This document shows positions 1 through 5,367 of a DNA stretch of 6,441 nt, one piece after another. A program made the position numbers and the translations under genes. The notes below the pieces were generated by a model that saw only the letters and a list, made by a program, of their open reading frames with translations, ran no database searches and had not been told where the DNA came from. The stretch spans positions 1 through 6,441 of the forward strand of contig JAISKU010000047.1 of the NCBI GenBank assembly GCA_031261245.1. The letters are read 5' to 3'. The stretch is from Oscillospiraceae bacterium (GTDB lineage: Bacteria; Bacillota; Clostridia; Oscillospirales; Oscillospiraceae). Each line of letters begins with the position of its first letter. Within the stretch, counting starts at the first letter, position 1.

Positions 1-549
1 GGCGAGGGGAACGTCGTGTTCTCCTACGAGGAGAGCTACGGCTACATGGCGGGCGACTATGTGCGCGACAAGGACGCCGTGACGGCCGCCGTGCTCATAA
101 CCGCGATGACGGCGCACTATCTCGCGCGCGGGAGGACGCTGCTGCACGTGCTCGAGGAGCTCTACGCGAAGCTCGGCCACTACGGCGAGGAGACGGTGAG
201 CCTCATAATGCCCGGGATTGACGGGCTGCGCGACATGCGGGCGCTTATGGCGGCGCTGCGGGACACTCCGCCCGGTGAGATTGCGGGGACGGCCGTCGTG
301 TCGCGCCGCGACTATCTGCCGGGGATTGAGTACGGCGCGGACGGCGAGCGGGAGCTGCGTCTGCGCGGCTCCGACGTACTGTGTTTTCACCTCGACGACG
401 GCACGGAGATATTCATCCGCCCGTCGGGGACGGAGCCGAAGATAAAGATTTACGTGCTGGCTAAGGGCGCGGACGCGGCGGAGTGCTCCGAAAAGACGCG
501 AAAATACGCGGCGTGGGCGGCCGCGCTATCGGAGCCGAAGCCCGGATAA
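1..549 (+). CDS. pgcA: Phosphoglucomutase / phosphomannomutase (alpha-D-phosphohexomutase), C-terminal part, 5'-truncated
   Basis: The reading frame is open from base 1, so the gene begins outside the window; 182 C-terminal residues are visible. The family interconverts hexose 1-phosphate and 6-phosphate in the cytoplasm, feeding UDP-glucose, glycolipid and envelope sugar synthesis. The first visible residues contain the sugar-binding segment EESYGYMAGDYVRDKDAV, characteristic of the Firmicutes PgcA-type enzymes. The phosphate-binding loop RPSGTEPK lies at 418-441, about 35 residues before the stop, as expected for domain 4. The catalytic phosphoserine loop and metal site would be upstream, out of view. 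Family membership is clear. The choice between phosphoglucomutase and phosphomannomutase specificity, and the symbol pgcA, are inferred from the EESYGY motif style. The TAA stop lies 77 bp before the rpe start. Confidence 0.9.
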   Translation, partial: GEGNVVFSYEESYGYMAGDYVRDKDAVTAAVLITAMTAHYLARGRTLLHVLEELYAKLGHYGEETVSLIMPGIDGLRDMRALMAALRDTPPGEIAGTAVVSRRDYLPGIEYGADGERELRLRGSDVLCFHLDDGTEIFIRPSGTEPKIKIYVLAKGADAAECSEKTRKYAAWAAALSEPKPG

Positions 550-614
550 TTCGCTCCGGGCCCGGCCCCTATATAAAAGACGTCGGCACCGGTCGCCTAA
601 ATAATACTATGCAA

Positions 615-620
615 GTGAGG
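615..620 (+). promoter_or_regulatory. Ribosome binding site that fixes the rpe start
   Basis: GTGAGG (with AA just before it) lies 6 bases ahead of the ATG at 627. Another in-frame ATG exists at 609, but the site would fall after it and nothing purine-rich stands at a suitable distance upstream. The family N-terminus (MxKIAPSLLSADF) also matches a start at 627. Confidence 0.65.
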
Positions 621-626
621 TTGTAC

Positions 627-1271
627 ATGATAAAAATTGCCCCCTCCCTCCTGTCCGCCGATTTCACGCGGCTCGGAGAAGAAATCGTGAGCGTCGGCGC
701 CGCCGACTACCTGCATTTTGACGTGATGGACGGCGTTTTCGTGCCGAACATCTCAATCGGTCTGCCCGTGCTCGAATCCGTGCGGCGCGTGACGGACAAG
801 CCCATCGACGTGCACCTGATGATAACGGAGCCGTCGCGCTACGCCGCGAAATTCGCGCAGACAGGCGCGGACATCGTGTCGTTTCACGTCGAGGCGGACT
901 CGCCGGAGAACATCGCGCAGGCGATTGCGGGCGTGCACTCCGCCGGGAAGCGCGTCGGGCTCGCGCTGAAGCCCGCGACGCCGGCGGAGGCGATTCTGCC
1001 GTACATAAGTCTTTTGGATATAATCGTCGTGATGGCGGTGGAGCCCGGCTTCGGCGGGCAGAAATTCATGACGGAGCAGCTGCCGAAGCTGCGGGCGATA
1101 CACGATATGATTGAGGCGCGCAACCCCGTGTGCGAGCTCGAGGTGGACGGCGGCGTCAACCCCGAGACTGCGAGGCTGTGCGTCCAAAACGGCGCGAACG
1201 TGCTCGTGGCGGGCAACGACATCTTCGGCTCCGCCGACCGCGCGGCGCGCATTAAAGAGCTGCGGGGGTAA
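627..1271 (+). CDS. rpe: Ribulose-phosphate 3-epimerase
   Basis: This 214-residue cytoplasmic TIM-barrel enzyme interconverts D-ribulose 5-phosphate and D-xylulose 5-phosphate in the pentose phosphate pathway. The length is normal for the family. Visible signatures in order: IAPSLLSADF at the N-terminus (residues 4-13), HFDVMDGVFVPN (30-41) carrying the metal ligands His30 and Asp32 and the catalytic Asp of the family, DVHLM (61-65) with ligand His63, the mobile loop VEPGFGGQKF (138-147), and EVDGGV (172-177) with Asp174 as the second catalytic/metal Asp. The final phosphate-loop motif reads VAGNDIFG (194-201), where family members I know usually have VAGSAIFG or similar. The start at 627 was chosen over the in-frame ATG at 609 because of the GTGAGG site and the family N-terminus. 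The open frame extends further upstream into the mutase gene, but that part is not homologous. recR follows after 42 bp containing a hairpin repeat. Confidence 0.96.
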   Translation: MIKIAPSLLSADFTRLGEEIVSVGAADYLHFDVMDGVFVPNISIGLPVLESVRRVTDKPIDVHLMITEPSRYAAKFAQTGADIVSFHVEADSPENIAQAIAGVHSAGKRVGLALKPATPAEAILPYISLLDIIVVMAVEPGFGGQKFMTEQLPKLRAIHDMIEARNPVCELEVDGGVNPETARLCVQNGANVLVAGNDIFGSADRAARIKELRG

Positions 1272-1272
1272 T

Positions 1273-1299
1273 GTAGGGGGCGGCGTCCTCGACGCCCCG
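1273..1299 (+). repeat. Hairpin repeat, copy 1 (rpe-recR gap)
   Basis: This 27-nt palindromic unit begins 2 bases after the rpe stop. It matches the two copies at 5251 and 5288 at 23 of 27 and 22 of 27 positions respectively. The arms 1277-1285 and 1290-1298 pair around the loop TCCT (1286-1289), with one G·A mismatch (1283/1292). Relative to the 5251 copy, the pair 1280/1295 is G-C instead of A-T, a compensatory change that supports a folded RNA or cruciform. It would lie inside the polycistronic transcript. There is no T-tract, so a standard intrinsic terminator is unlikely. Confidence 0.75.
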
Positions 1300-1313
1300 A
1301 AAGGTGTATTTAT

Positions 1314-1913
1314 ATGAGTTTGTTTCCACCGTCACTGGAAAACCTGATAGACAGGCTCGCCTCGCTGCCGGGCGTGGGCGTGAAGTCCGCGCAGCGGCTG
1401 GCCTTTCACGTTCTCGCGCTGCCCGAGGGCGAGGCGGAGGCGTTCGCCGAGGCGATACTGGAGGCGCGGAGAAGCGTGCACCGCTGCGCCGTGTGCCAGA
1501 ATCTCACGGACGAGGACGTGTGTACCGTCTGCGAAAATCCGCGCCGTGACCACAAGACGGTCTGCGTCGTGTCGGATCCCAAGGGCGTGCTCGCGATCGA
1601 GCGCGCGCGCGAGTACAACGGCGTTTTTCACGTCCTGCACGGCGTTATCTCGCCCATGAACCGCGTCGGGCCCGACGATTTGAGGATTCGCGAGCTTGTG
1701 GAGCGCGTCGCCGAGGGCGGGATTGAGGAGGTCATCATGGCGACGAACCCGGACACCGAGGGCGAGACGACGGCGCGGTACATCTCGCGGCTCATCTCCC
1801 CGTTCGGCGTGAAAATTACGCGCCTCGCGTACGGGATTCCCGTCGGGTCGAGCCTCGAGTTCGCGGACGACGCGACGCTGTCGCGGGCGCTGGAGGGAAG
1901 ATTGGAGTATTAG
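1314..1913 (+). CDS. recR: Recombination mediator protein RecR
   Basis: RecR acts with RecO (and RecF) to load RecA on SSB-coated single-stranded DNA at gaps and stalled forks. The product is 199 residues, full length for the family (about 200). Domains in order: an N-terminal helix-hairpin-helix with LPGVGVKSAQRLAFHVL (residues 18-34); a four-cysteine zinc module Cys58-x2-Cys61 and Cys70-x2-Cys73; a Toprim domain from about residue 82 (VCVVSDPKGVLAIE, then HVLHGVISPMNRVGPDDL, then ATNPDTEGETTARYI at 143-157); and the C-terminal tail GIPVGSSLEFADDATLSRAL. The ATG at 1314 has AAAGGTG (1300-1306) upstream at normal spacing and matches the family start. recR usually follows dnaX and the ybaB/ebfC gene; here it sits between rpe and ahcY. 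The stop at 1911 precedes ahcY by 32 bp. Confidence 0.97.
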   Translation: MSLFPPSLENLIDRLASLPGVGVKSAQRLAFHVLALPEGEAEAFAEAILEARRSVHRCAVCQNLTDEDVCTVCENPRRDHKTVCVVSDPKGVLAIERAREYNGVFHVLHGVISPMNRVGPDDLRIRELVERVAEGGIEEVIMATNPDTEGETTARYISRLISPFGVKITRLAYGIPVGSSLEFADDATLSRALEGRLEY

Positions 1914-1923
1914 GGGACTCCCG

Positions 1924-1947
1924 ATAATCGAAAGGAGCAACGATTAT
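1924..1947 (+). promoter_or_regulatory. Inverted repeat displaying the ahcY ribosome site in a loop
   Basis: ATAATCG (1924-1930) and CGATTAT (1941-1947) are perfect 7-bp inverted repeats. The 10-nt loop between them holds the Shine-Dalgarno AAAGGAG (1931-1937). The right arm includes the first two bases of the ahcY ATG, so the start codon is partly paired while the ribosome site stays exposed. The spacing from site to ATG is 8 bases. The structure is seen in the sequence; a regulatory effect is inference. The 32-bp gap is too short for an S-adenosylhomocysteine riboswitch of the known type. Confidence 0.45.
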
Positions 1948-3190
1948 GTCTGACATTCGCGATATCTCCCTCGCGCCGTCGGGGGAGCGGAAAATTCAGT
2001 GGGTGGCGCGCAACATGCCGCTGCTGAACCAGATCGGCGACGAATTTGAGAAAACGCGGCCGTTTGAGGGCGTGAAAATCGCGCTGTCGGTGCACCTCGA
2101 GGCGAAAACCGCGTACCTGTGCCGCACGCTCGCGCGAGGCGGCGCGGAGATGCACGTCACGGGCTGCAATCAGCTCTCCACGCAGGACGATGTGGCCGCC
2201 GCGCTCGCCGCGGGGGGAATGGATGTCCACGCGTACCACGCCGCGACGGGCGAGGAGTACGTAAAACACCTCACGGCGGTGCTCGAGGCCGCGCCGAACA
2301 TCGTCGTGGACGACGGCGGCGACCTCGTGAATCTGCTGCACACGAAGCTGACGCACCTGATCCCGAACGTGTACGGCGGGTGCGAGGAGACGACGACGGG
2401 CGTGATTCGCCTGCGCGCGATGAGCGCCGACGGGACGCTGAAATTCCCCGTCATCGCCGTCAACGACGCGAAATGCAAGCACCTGTTCGACAACCGCTAC
2501 GGCACCGGGCAGTCCGTCTGGGACGGGATTAACCGCACGACGAACCTGATTGTTGCGGGGAAAAACGTCGTCGTGGCGGGGTACGGCTGGTGCGGCAAGG
2601 GGATTTCCATGCGGGCGAAGGGCTTCGGCGCGCGCGTGATCGTCACGGAGATTGACCCGGTAAAGGCGCTCGAGGCGATGATGGACGGCTTCGACGTGCT
2701 GACGATGGAGGAGGCCGCAAAGGTCGGCGACGTGTTCGTGACGGCGACGGGCTGCCGCGACGTGATCGACTCGCGGCACTTCGGGTTGCTCAAAGACGGC
2801 GCGATACTCTGCAACGCCGGACACTTCAACGTCGAGGTCGCGATGGACGAATTAGAGGGTTACGCAGTGTCAAAGTACGAGGCTCGGCAGAATATTATCG
2901 GTTATATCCTGAATAACGTACGCACAATCTTCGTTATTGCCGAGGGTAGGCTTGTGAACTTAGCGTCCGGCGACGGGCACCCGGCGGAGATAATGGACAT
3001 GTCGTTCGCGATTCAGGCGCTGTCGGCGCAGTACGTGCTGCAAAATCGCGGCAAGCTCGCGCCCGACGTCATCAACGTCCCCGAGGCGATTGACGGCGAG
3101 GTGGCGCGGCGCAAGCTCGCGGCGAGCGGCCTGCGAATCGACGCGCTGACGCCGGAGCAGACGAAGTATTTGAGCAGTTGGGCTGTATGA
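1946..3190 (+). CDS. ahcY: Adenosylhomocysteinase (S-adenosyl-L-homocysteine hydrolase)
   Basis: This cytoplasmic NAD-dependent enzyme splits S-adenosylhomocysteine into adenosine and homocysteine, clearing the product inhibitor of methyltransferases. The 414-residue length matches the short archaeal/Thermotoga-like class rather than the longer (about 430-470) enzymes, and the protein ends in YLSSWAV instead of the Lys-Tyr tail of the long class. Substrate residues by alignment to the human enzyme: HLEAKTA (50-56), GCNQLSTQDDVAAAL (73-87), Asp122 in VDDGGDL, Glu147 in GGCEETTTG, Asn173, Lys178, Asp182 and Asn183 in NDAKCKHLFDN. The NAD-binding Rossmann loop is VVVAGYGWCGKG (208-219), followed by CNAGHFNVEV and the conserved AEGRLVNLASGDGHP. 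The ATG follows AAAGGAG by 8 bases. The TGA stop overlaps the next ATG (ATGA). A patch at 2852-2962 uses AT-richer codons (two TTA, plus GCA, TCA, GTA, ACA) than the rest of the gene. Confidence 0.97.
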   Translation: MSDIRDISLAPSGERKIQWVARNMPLLNQIGDEFEKTRPFEGVKIALSVHLEAKTAYLCRTLARGGAEMHVTGCNQLSTQDDVAAALAAGGMDVHAYHAATGEEYVKHLTAVLEAAPNIVVDDGGDLVNLLHTKLTHLIPNVYGGCEETTTGVIRLRAMSADGTLKFPVIAVNDAKCKHLFDNRYGTGQSVWDGINRTTNLIVAGKNVVVAGYGWCGKGISMRAKGFGARVIVTEIDPVKALEAMMDGFDVLTMEEAAKVGDVFVTATGCRDVIDSRHFGLLKDGAILCNAGHFNVEVAMDELEGYAVSKYEARQNIIGYILNNVRTIFVIAEGRLVNLASGDGHPAEIMDMSFAIQALSAQYVLQNRGKLAPDVINVPEAIDGEVARRKLAASGLRIDALTPEQTKYLSSWAV

Positions 3191-3867
3191 AAAAAATTGC
3201 GGTTGCGGTTGCGCTGTTCCTGCTCGGCTCCTGCGCCGCCGCAACTTCAGCGCCGGAACCTGCGGCTACGGACGACGCGCTGCGAGCGTACTATGAGTTT
3301 TTGATTGGTGAGCGCGAGGCAACGCCGGTGCACGATTACTATGAACGCTACACTCTCGCCGACGACGTTGATTATCCTTGGATCAGCCTCGACAGTGCGC
3401 ATTTAGCACTTATCGACATCAACGGCGACGATTTGCCGGAACTGTGCCTGCAAACGGGAAGTGTGAATCCGCGCTTCCATTACAAGGACGGCGAATTATA
3501 CGAAGTCATTCCCGGTTATATTTATGACACGGTGCTCGACAACGGTGTGCTTTATTCTCATCGTTACGGCCGCGTCGACGGCCACTCTTATACTGTATTC
3601 GGATTGGATTTTTCTCCGATATCAGATGTTTCTTGCGATCGCGTATACAAAGACGATATTAACAGCGAATTTGTTAAGTTCTACTTTGCTGACGGCATAG
3701 ATTACACAGTCGAGAAAGGTTCGGTCACAAAAAGCGAGTGGGAAATCCTCACCGCGCCGTATTTTGCGGAAGTCGAGGCGAGCGGCGGACAAGATTTTTG
3801 GTACTACAACTGGATAACCTCCGACGAGTGGATAATCGAGTACGAAAAGGAGCACGGAATATCGTGA
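3187..3867 (+). CDS. Putative secreted lipoprotein with a DxNxD calcium-loop-like motif, function unknown
   Basis: The 226-residue product begins with MKK, then a hydrophobic stretch and the lipobox LGSC, making Cys16 the likely lipidated residue after signal peptidase II cleavage. A short Ala/Pro/Thr-rich linker follows (17-28). The mature part contains LIDINGDDLPEL, with Asp77, Asn79, Asp81 and Glu85 spaced like the calcium loops of dockerin/EF-hand or FG-GAP-type repeats; similar 'DxNGDxxPEL' strings are common in uncharacterised gut Firmicutes lipoproteins. The rest is acidic and rich in Tyr, Trp and Phe. I do not recognise a catalytic motif. The ATG at 3187 overlaps the ahcY stop (ATGA), and the stop overlaps the wecB GTG (GTGA), implying coupled translation. 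A TTG at 3178 is in frame, but the signal peptide begins best at 3187. The ribosome site is weak. GC is visibly lower and codons such as ATT, GAT, TTA and TAT are more frequent than in neighbours, consistent with a more recently acquired or fast-evolving gene. Confidence 0.8.
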   Translation: MKKIAVAVALFLLGSCAAATSAPEPAATDDALRAYYEFLIGEREATPVHDYYERYTLADDVDYPWISLDSAHLALIDINGDDLPELCLQTGSVNPRFHYKDGELYEVIPGYIYDTVLDNGVLYSHRYGRVDGHSYTVFGLDFSPISDVSCDRVYKDDINSEFVKFYFADGIDYTVEKGSVTKSEWEILTAPYFAEVEASGGQDFWYYNWITSDEWIIEYEKEHGIS

Positions 3868-4952
3868 AAAAAATCACTCTCGTGTTCGGGACGCGGCCCG
3901 AGGCGATAAAGATGTGCCCGCTCGTGCTCGAGCTGCGCGCGCGCCCGGGCGAGTTCGACGTGTCAGTCGTCGTCACGGGACAGCACCGCGAGATGCTCGA
4001 CGACGTGCTCGCGGCGTTCGGCGTTGTCCCCGACGTTGACCTCGACATAATGAGCGAGCGGCAGACGCTTTTCGACGTGACGCGGCGCGTCCTCGACGGG
4101 ATGCGCGACGTGCTGACGGCGCGGCGGCCGGACGTGCTGCTCGTCCACGGCGACACGACGACGGCGTTCGCGTCCGCGCTCGCGGCGTTCTACCTCGAGA
4201 TTCCCGTCGGGCACGTCGAGGCGGGGCTGCGCACGTATGACATTCGTGCGCCGTACCCCGAGGAGTTCAACCGCGTCGCTATCGACGGCGTGACGGAATT
4301 TCTGTTCGCCCCGACGGAGGCGACGCGCGATAATCTGCTGCGCGAGGGGAAATCGGCGGCGCGGATTTTCGTCACGGGCAACACGGAGATCGACGCGCTG
4401 CGCTACACCGTGCGGGAGGACTACTCGCACGCGCAGCTCGACTGGGCTGCTGATTCGCGGCTCGTCGTGATGACGGCGCACAGGCGCGAGAGTCTCGGCG
4501 ACACGATGCGCGGGATTTTCCGCGCGATTTTGCGCGTCGCGGACGAGCATCCCGATATAAAGCTGATATATCCCGTGCACCTGAACCCCGCGGTGCGCGA
4601 CGCGTCGGAGCTGCTGCAAAATCACCCGCGGATACGGCTGATTGAGCCGCTCGGCGTCTTGGATTTCCACAACTTTTTGGCAAAAGCGCACCTCGTTTTG
4701 ACGGATTCCGGCGGGATTCAGGAGTCCGCGCCCGCGCTCGGCAAGCCCGTACTCGTGCTGCGCGACACGACGGAGCGGCCGGAGGGCATCGCGGCGGGGA
4801 CGCTGCGGCTCGCGGGAACCTCCGAGGAGGGCGTGTACCGCGAGTTCACGCGGCTGCTCGACGACAGCGCTCTGTACGGCGCGATGGCGCGCGCGGAAAA
4901 TCCGTACGGCGACGGGTTCGCGGCGAAAAAAATAGCGGATATTCTGGCATAA
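3864..4952 (+). CDS. wecB: UDP-N-acetylglucosamine 2-epimerase (non-hydrolysing)
   Basis: This enzyme (WecB, also called MnaA) interconverts UDP-GlcNAc and UDP-ManNAc in the cytoplasm; UDP-ManNAc feeds wall teichoic acid linkage units and other surface glycans. The product is 362 residues, a normal length, with two Rossmann-like domains of GT-B fold. Signatures in order: FGTRPEAIKM (8-17, with Arg11 and Lys16), TGQHREMLDDVL (38-49), VHGDTTTAFA (94-103, Asp97), GHVEAGLRTYD (116-126, Glu119), PYPEEFNR (130-137, Glu133), TGNTEIDAL (171-179), TAHRRES (204-210, His206), and the UDP-binding LTDSGGIQESAPALGKPVLVLRDTTERPEG (279-308). The start is GTG at 3864, overlapping the lipoprotein stop, with AAAAGGAG (3845-3852) 11 bases upstream. 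No other glycan genes are adjacent, so the end product (teichoic acid or another polysaccharide) cannot be deduced. Confidence 0.97.
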   Translation: MKKITLVFGTRPEAIKMCPLVLELRARPGEFDVSVVVTGQHREMLDDVLAAFGVVPDVDLDIMSERQTLFDVTRRVLDGMRDVLTARRPDVLLVHGDTTTAFASALAAFYLEIPVGHVEAGLRTYDIRAPYPEEFNRVAIDGVTEFLFAPTEATRDNLLREGKSAARIFVTGNTEIDALRYTVREDYSHAQLDWAADSRLVVMTAHRRESLGDTMRGIFRAILRVADEHPDIKLIYPVHLNPAVRDASELLQNHPRIRLIEPLGVLDFHNFLAKAHLVLTDSGGIQESAPALGKPVLVLRDTTERPEGIAAGTLRLAGTSEEGVYREFTRLLDDSALYGAMARAENPYGDGFAAKKIADILA

Positions 4953-4958
4953 AAACGC

Positions 4959-5008
4959 CCTCCGGGAGGCATACTGACGACACAGTATGATGACCGGAGG
5001 ACTTTTTT
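4959..5008 (+). terminator. Two-stem hairpin plus T6: terminator-like, and it sequesters the next gene's ribosome site
   Basis: Beginning 7 bases after the wecB stop, CCTCCGG (4959-4965) pairs with CCGGAGG (4994-5000). Inside, CATACTG (4970-4976) pairs with CAGTATG (4983-4989) around the loop ACGACA. The two perfect 7-bp stems are separated by a symmetric 4x4 internal loop (GAGG / ATGA) that could form tandem G·A pairs. TTTTTT follows at 5003-5008, two bases after the stem, and AAAAA precedes at 4951-4955, the layout of an intrinsic terminator. However, GGAGG at 4996-5000 is also the Shine-Dalgarno for the GTG at 5009, 8 bases on. CCTC (4959-4962) can alternatively pair with GAGG (4966-4969), freeing that site. 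Terminator, attenuator or translational switch are all possible. Confidence 0.65.
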
Positions 5009-5230
5009 GTGAAAAAGAAACCGAACAACGTAAAGGTCGGCCCCGACGGGAGCGGGTATATCGAGCCGCTGAATATCGTCTCGGCGGGCGAGATGACCGG
5101 CCTCGTGCCGACGCCGATAATCACGCCGGCGGAGGCGCAGGCGTACACCGTCATCGGCGGAGTGCCGATATCGAGGCCGAAATCGGAGCTTTTGGAGATG
5201 CTTGAGATGTCGGAGCACTCGGCGCAATAG
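5009..5230 (+). CDS. Small hypothetical protein (73 residues), function unknown
   Basis: The gene starts with GTG at 5009, 8 bases after a strong GGAGG (4996-5000), and ends at TAG. Its codons have G or C at most third positions, as in the neighbouring real genes, and the translation has ordinary protein composition, whereas the competing frame beginning at 4987 gives an arginine-rich shadow. The product begins MKKKPNNVKVGPDGSGYIEP, but no hydrophobic signal segment follows, so it is probably cytoplasmic. The middle holds a Pro/Thr/Ile-rich stretch, EMTGLVPTPIITPAEAQAY, and the end an acidic Leu/Met/Glu helix-like tail. The TGLVPTP...EAxxY pattern vaguely resembles short uncharacterised clostridial proteins, but I cannot name a family. 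It lies after a terminator-like hairpin that contains its ribosome site, so its expression may be controlled separately from wecB. Confidence 0.7.
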   Translation: MKKKPNNVKVGPDGSGYIEPLNIVSAGEMTGLVPTPIITPAEAQAYTVIGGVPISRPKSELLEMLEMSEHSAQ

Positions 5231-5250
5231 GAAAATCCCCCGCCGCACGC

Positions 5251-5320
5251 GTCCGTAGGGGACGCCGTCCTCGGCGTCCCGTTTCCCGTCCGTAGGGGAC
5301 GACGTCCTCGGCGTCCCGTT
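5251..5320 (+). repeat. Hairpin repeat, copies 2 and 3, in direct tandem
   Basis: Two 33-nt units at 5251-5283 and 5288-5320 differ at one base (C5265 versus A5302) and have a period of 37. In copy 2 the arms GGGACGCCG (5259-5267) and CGGCGTCCC (5272-5280) pair perfectly around TCCT. In copy 3 the same stem (5296-5304 / 5309-5317) has one A·G mismatch. Both share their 27-nt core with the unit at 1273-1299. They look like REP-type dispersed palindromes carried in intergenic DNA. No T-tract follows, so they are not typical terminators. Confidence 0.85.
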
Positions 5321-5331
5321 CCCCCCAATCG

Positions 5332-5367
5332 CCCCCGCGCGGCGGGGGAGACGTCGCCGCAGGCGAC
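5332..5367 (+). repeat. Two adjacent GC-rich hairpins
   Basis: CCCCCGC (5332-5338) pairs perfectly with GCGGGGG (5342-5348) around the loop GCG. Five... bases-scale spacing later, GTCGCC (5353-5358) pairs with GGCGAC (5362-5367) around GCA. The second hairpin's right arm is also the beginning of the tandem repeat that follows, so hairpin and array look like one composite element. The 'GTCGCC-loop-GGCGACAGAGGGGGC' arrangement resembles a dispersed element I associate with gut Clostridia; this is recollection, not a search result. Confidence 0.6.

Noticed and set aside
541..560. CCCGGA...TCCGGG inverted repeat spanning the mutase stop, as a terminator
   Set aside because: There are only six pairs with an 8-nt loop, and no T-tract follows (the next bases are CCCGGCCCC). 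Not enough to call a terminator.
549..608. Promoter upstream of rpe (TATAAA at 572-577)
   Set aside because: No acceptable -35 box lies 16-18 bp upstream, and AT-rich strings in a GC-rich gap are expected by chance.
483..626. N-terminal extension of Rpe overlapping the mutase gene
   Set aside because: The extra residues have no family counterpart, and a good ribosome site precedes the ATG at 627.
1914..1945. SAH riboswitch before ahcY
   Set aside because: The gap is 32 bp, too small for the known aptamer, and no matching conserved core is visible.
1910..2824. Long antisense open frame opposite ahcY (304 codons)
   Set aside because: High-GC genes commonly leave an antisense frame open. The product is Arg/His/Val-rich without motifs, while the + strand encodes a full adenosylhomocysteinase.
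4986..4991. TATGAT as a -10 box for the small gene
   Set aside because: The bases 17 bp upstream (around 4963) do not resemble a -35 box, and the hexamer is better explained as part of the hairpin arm.
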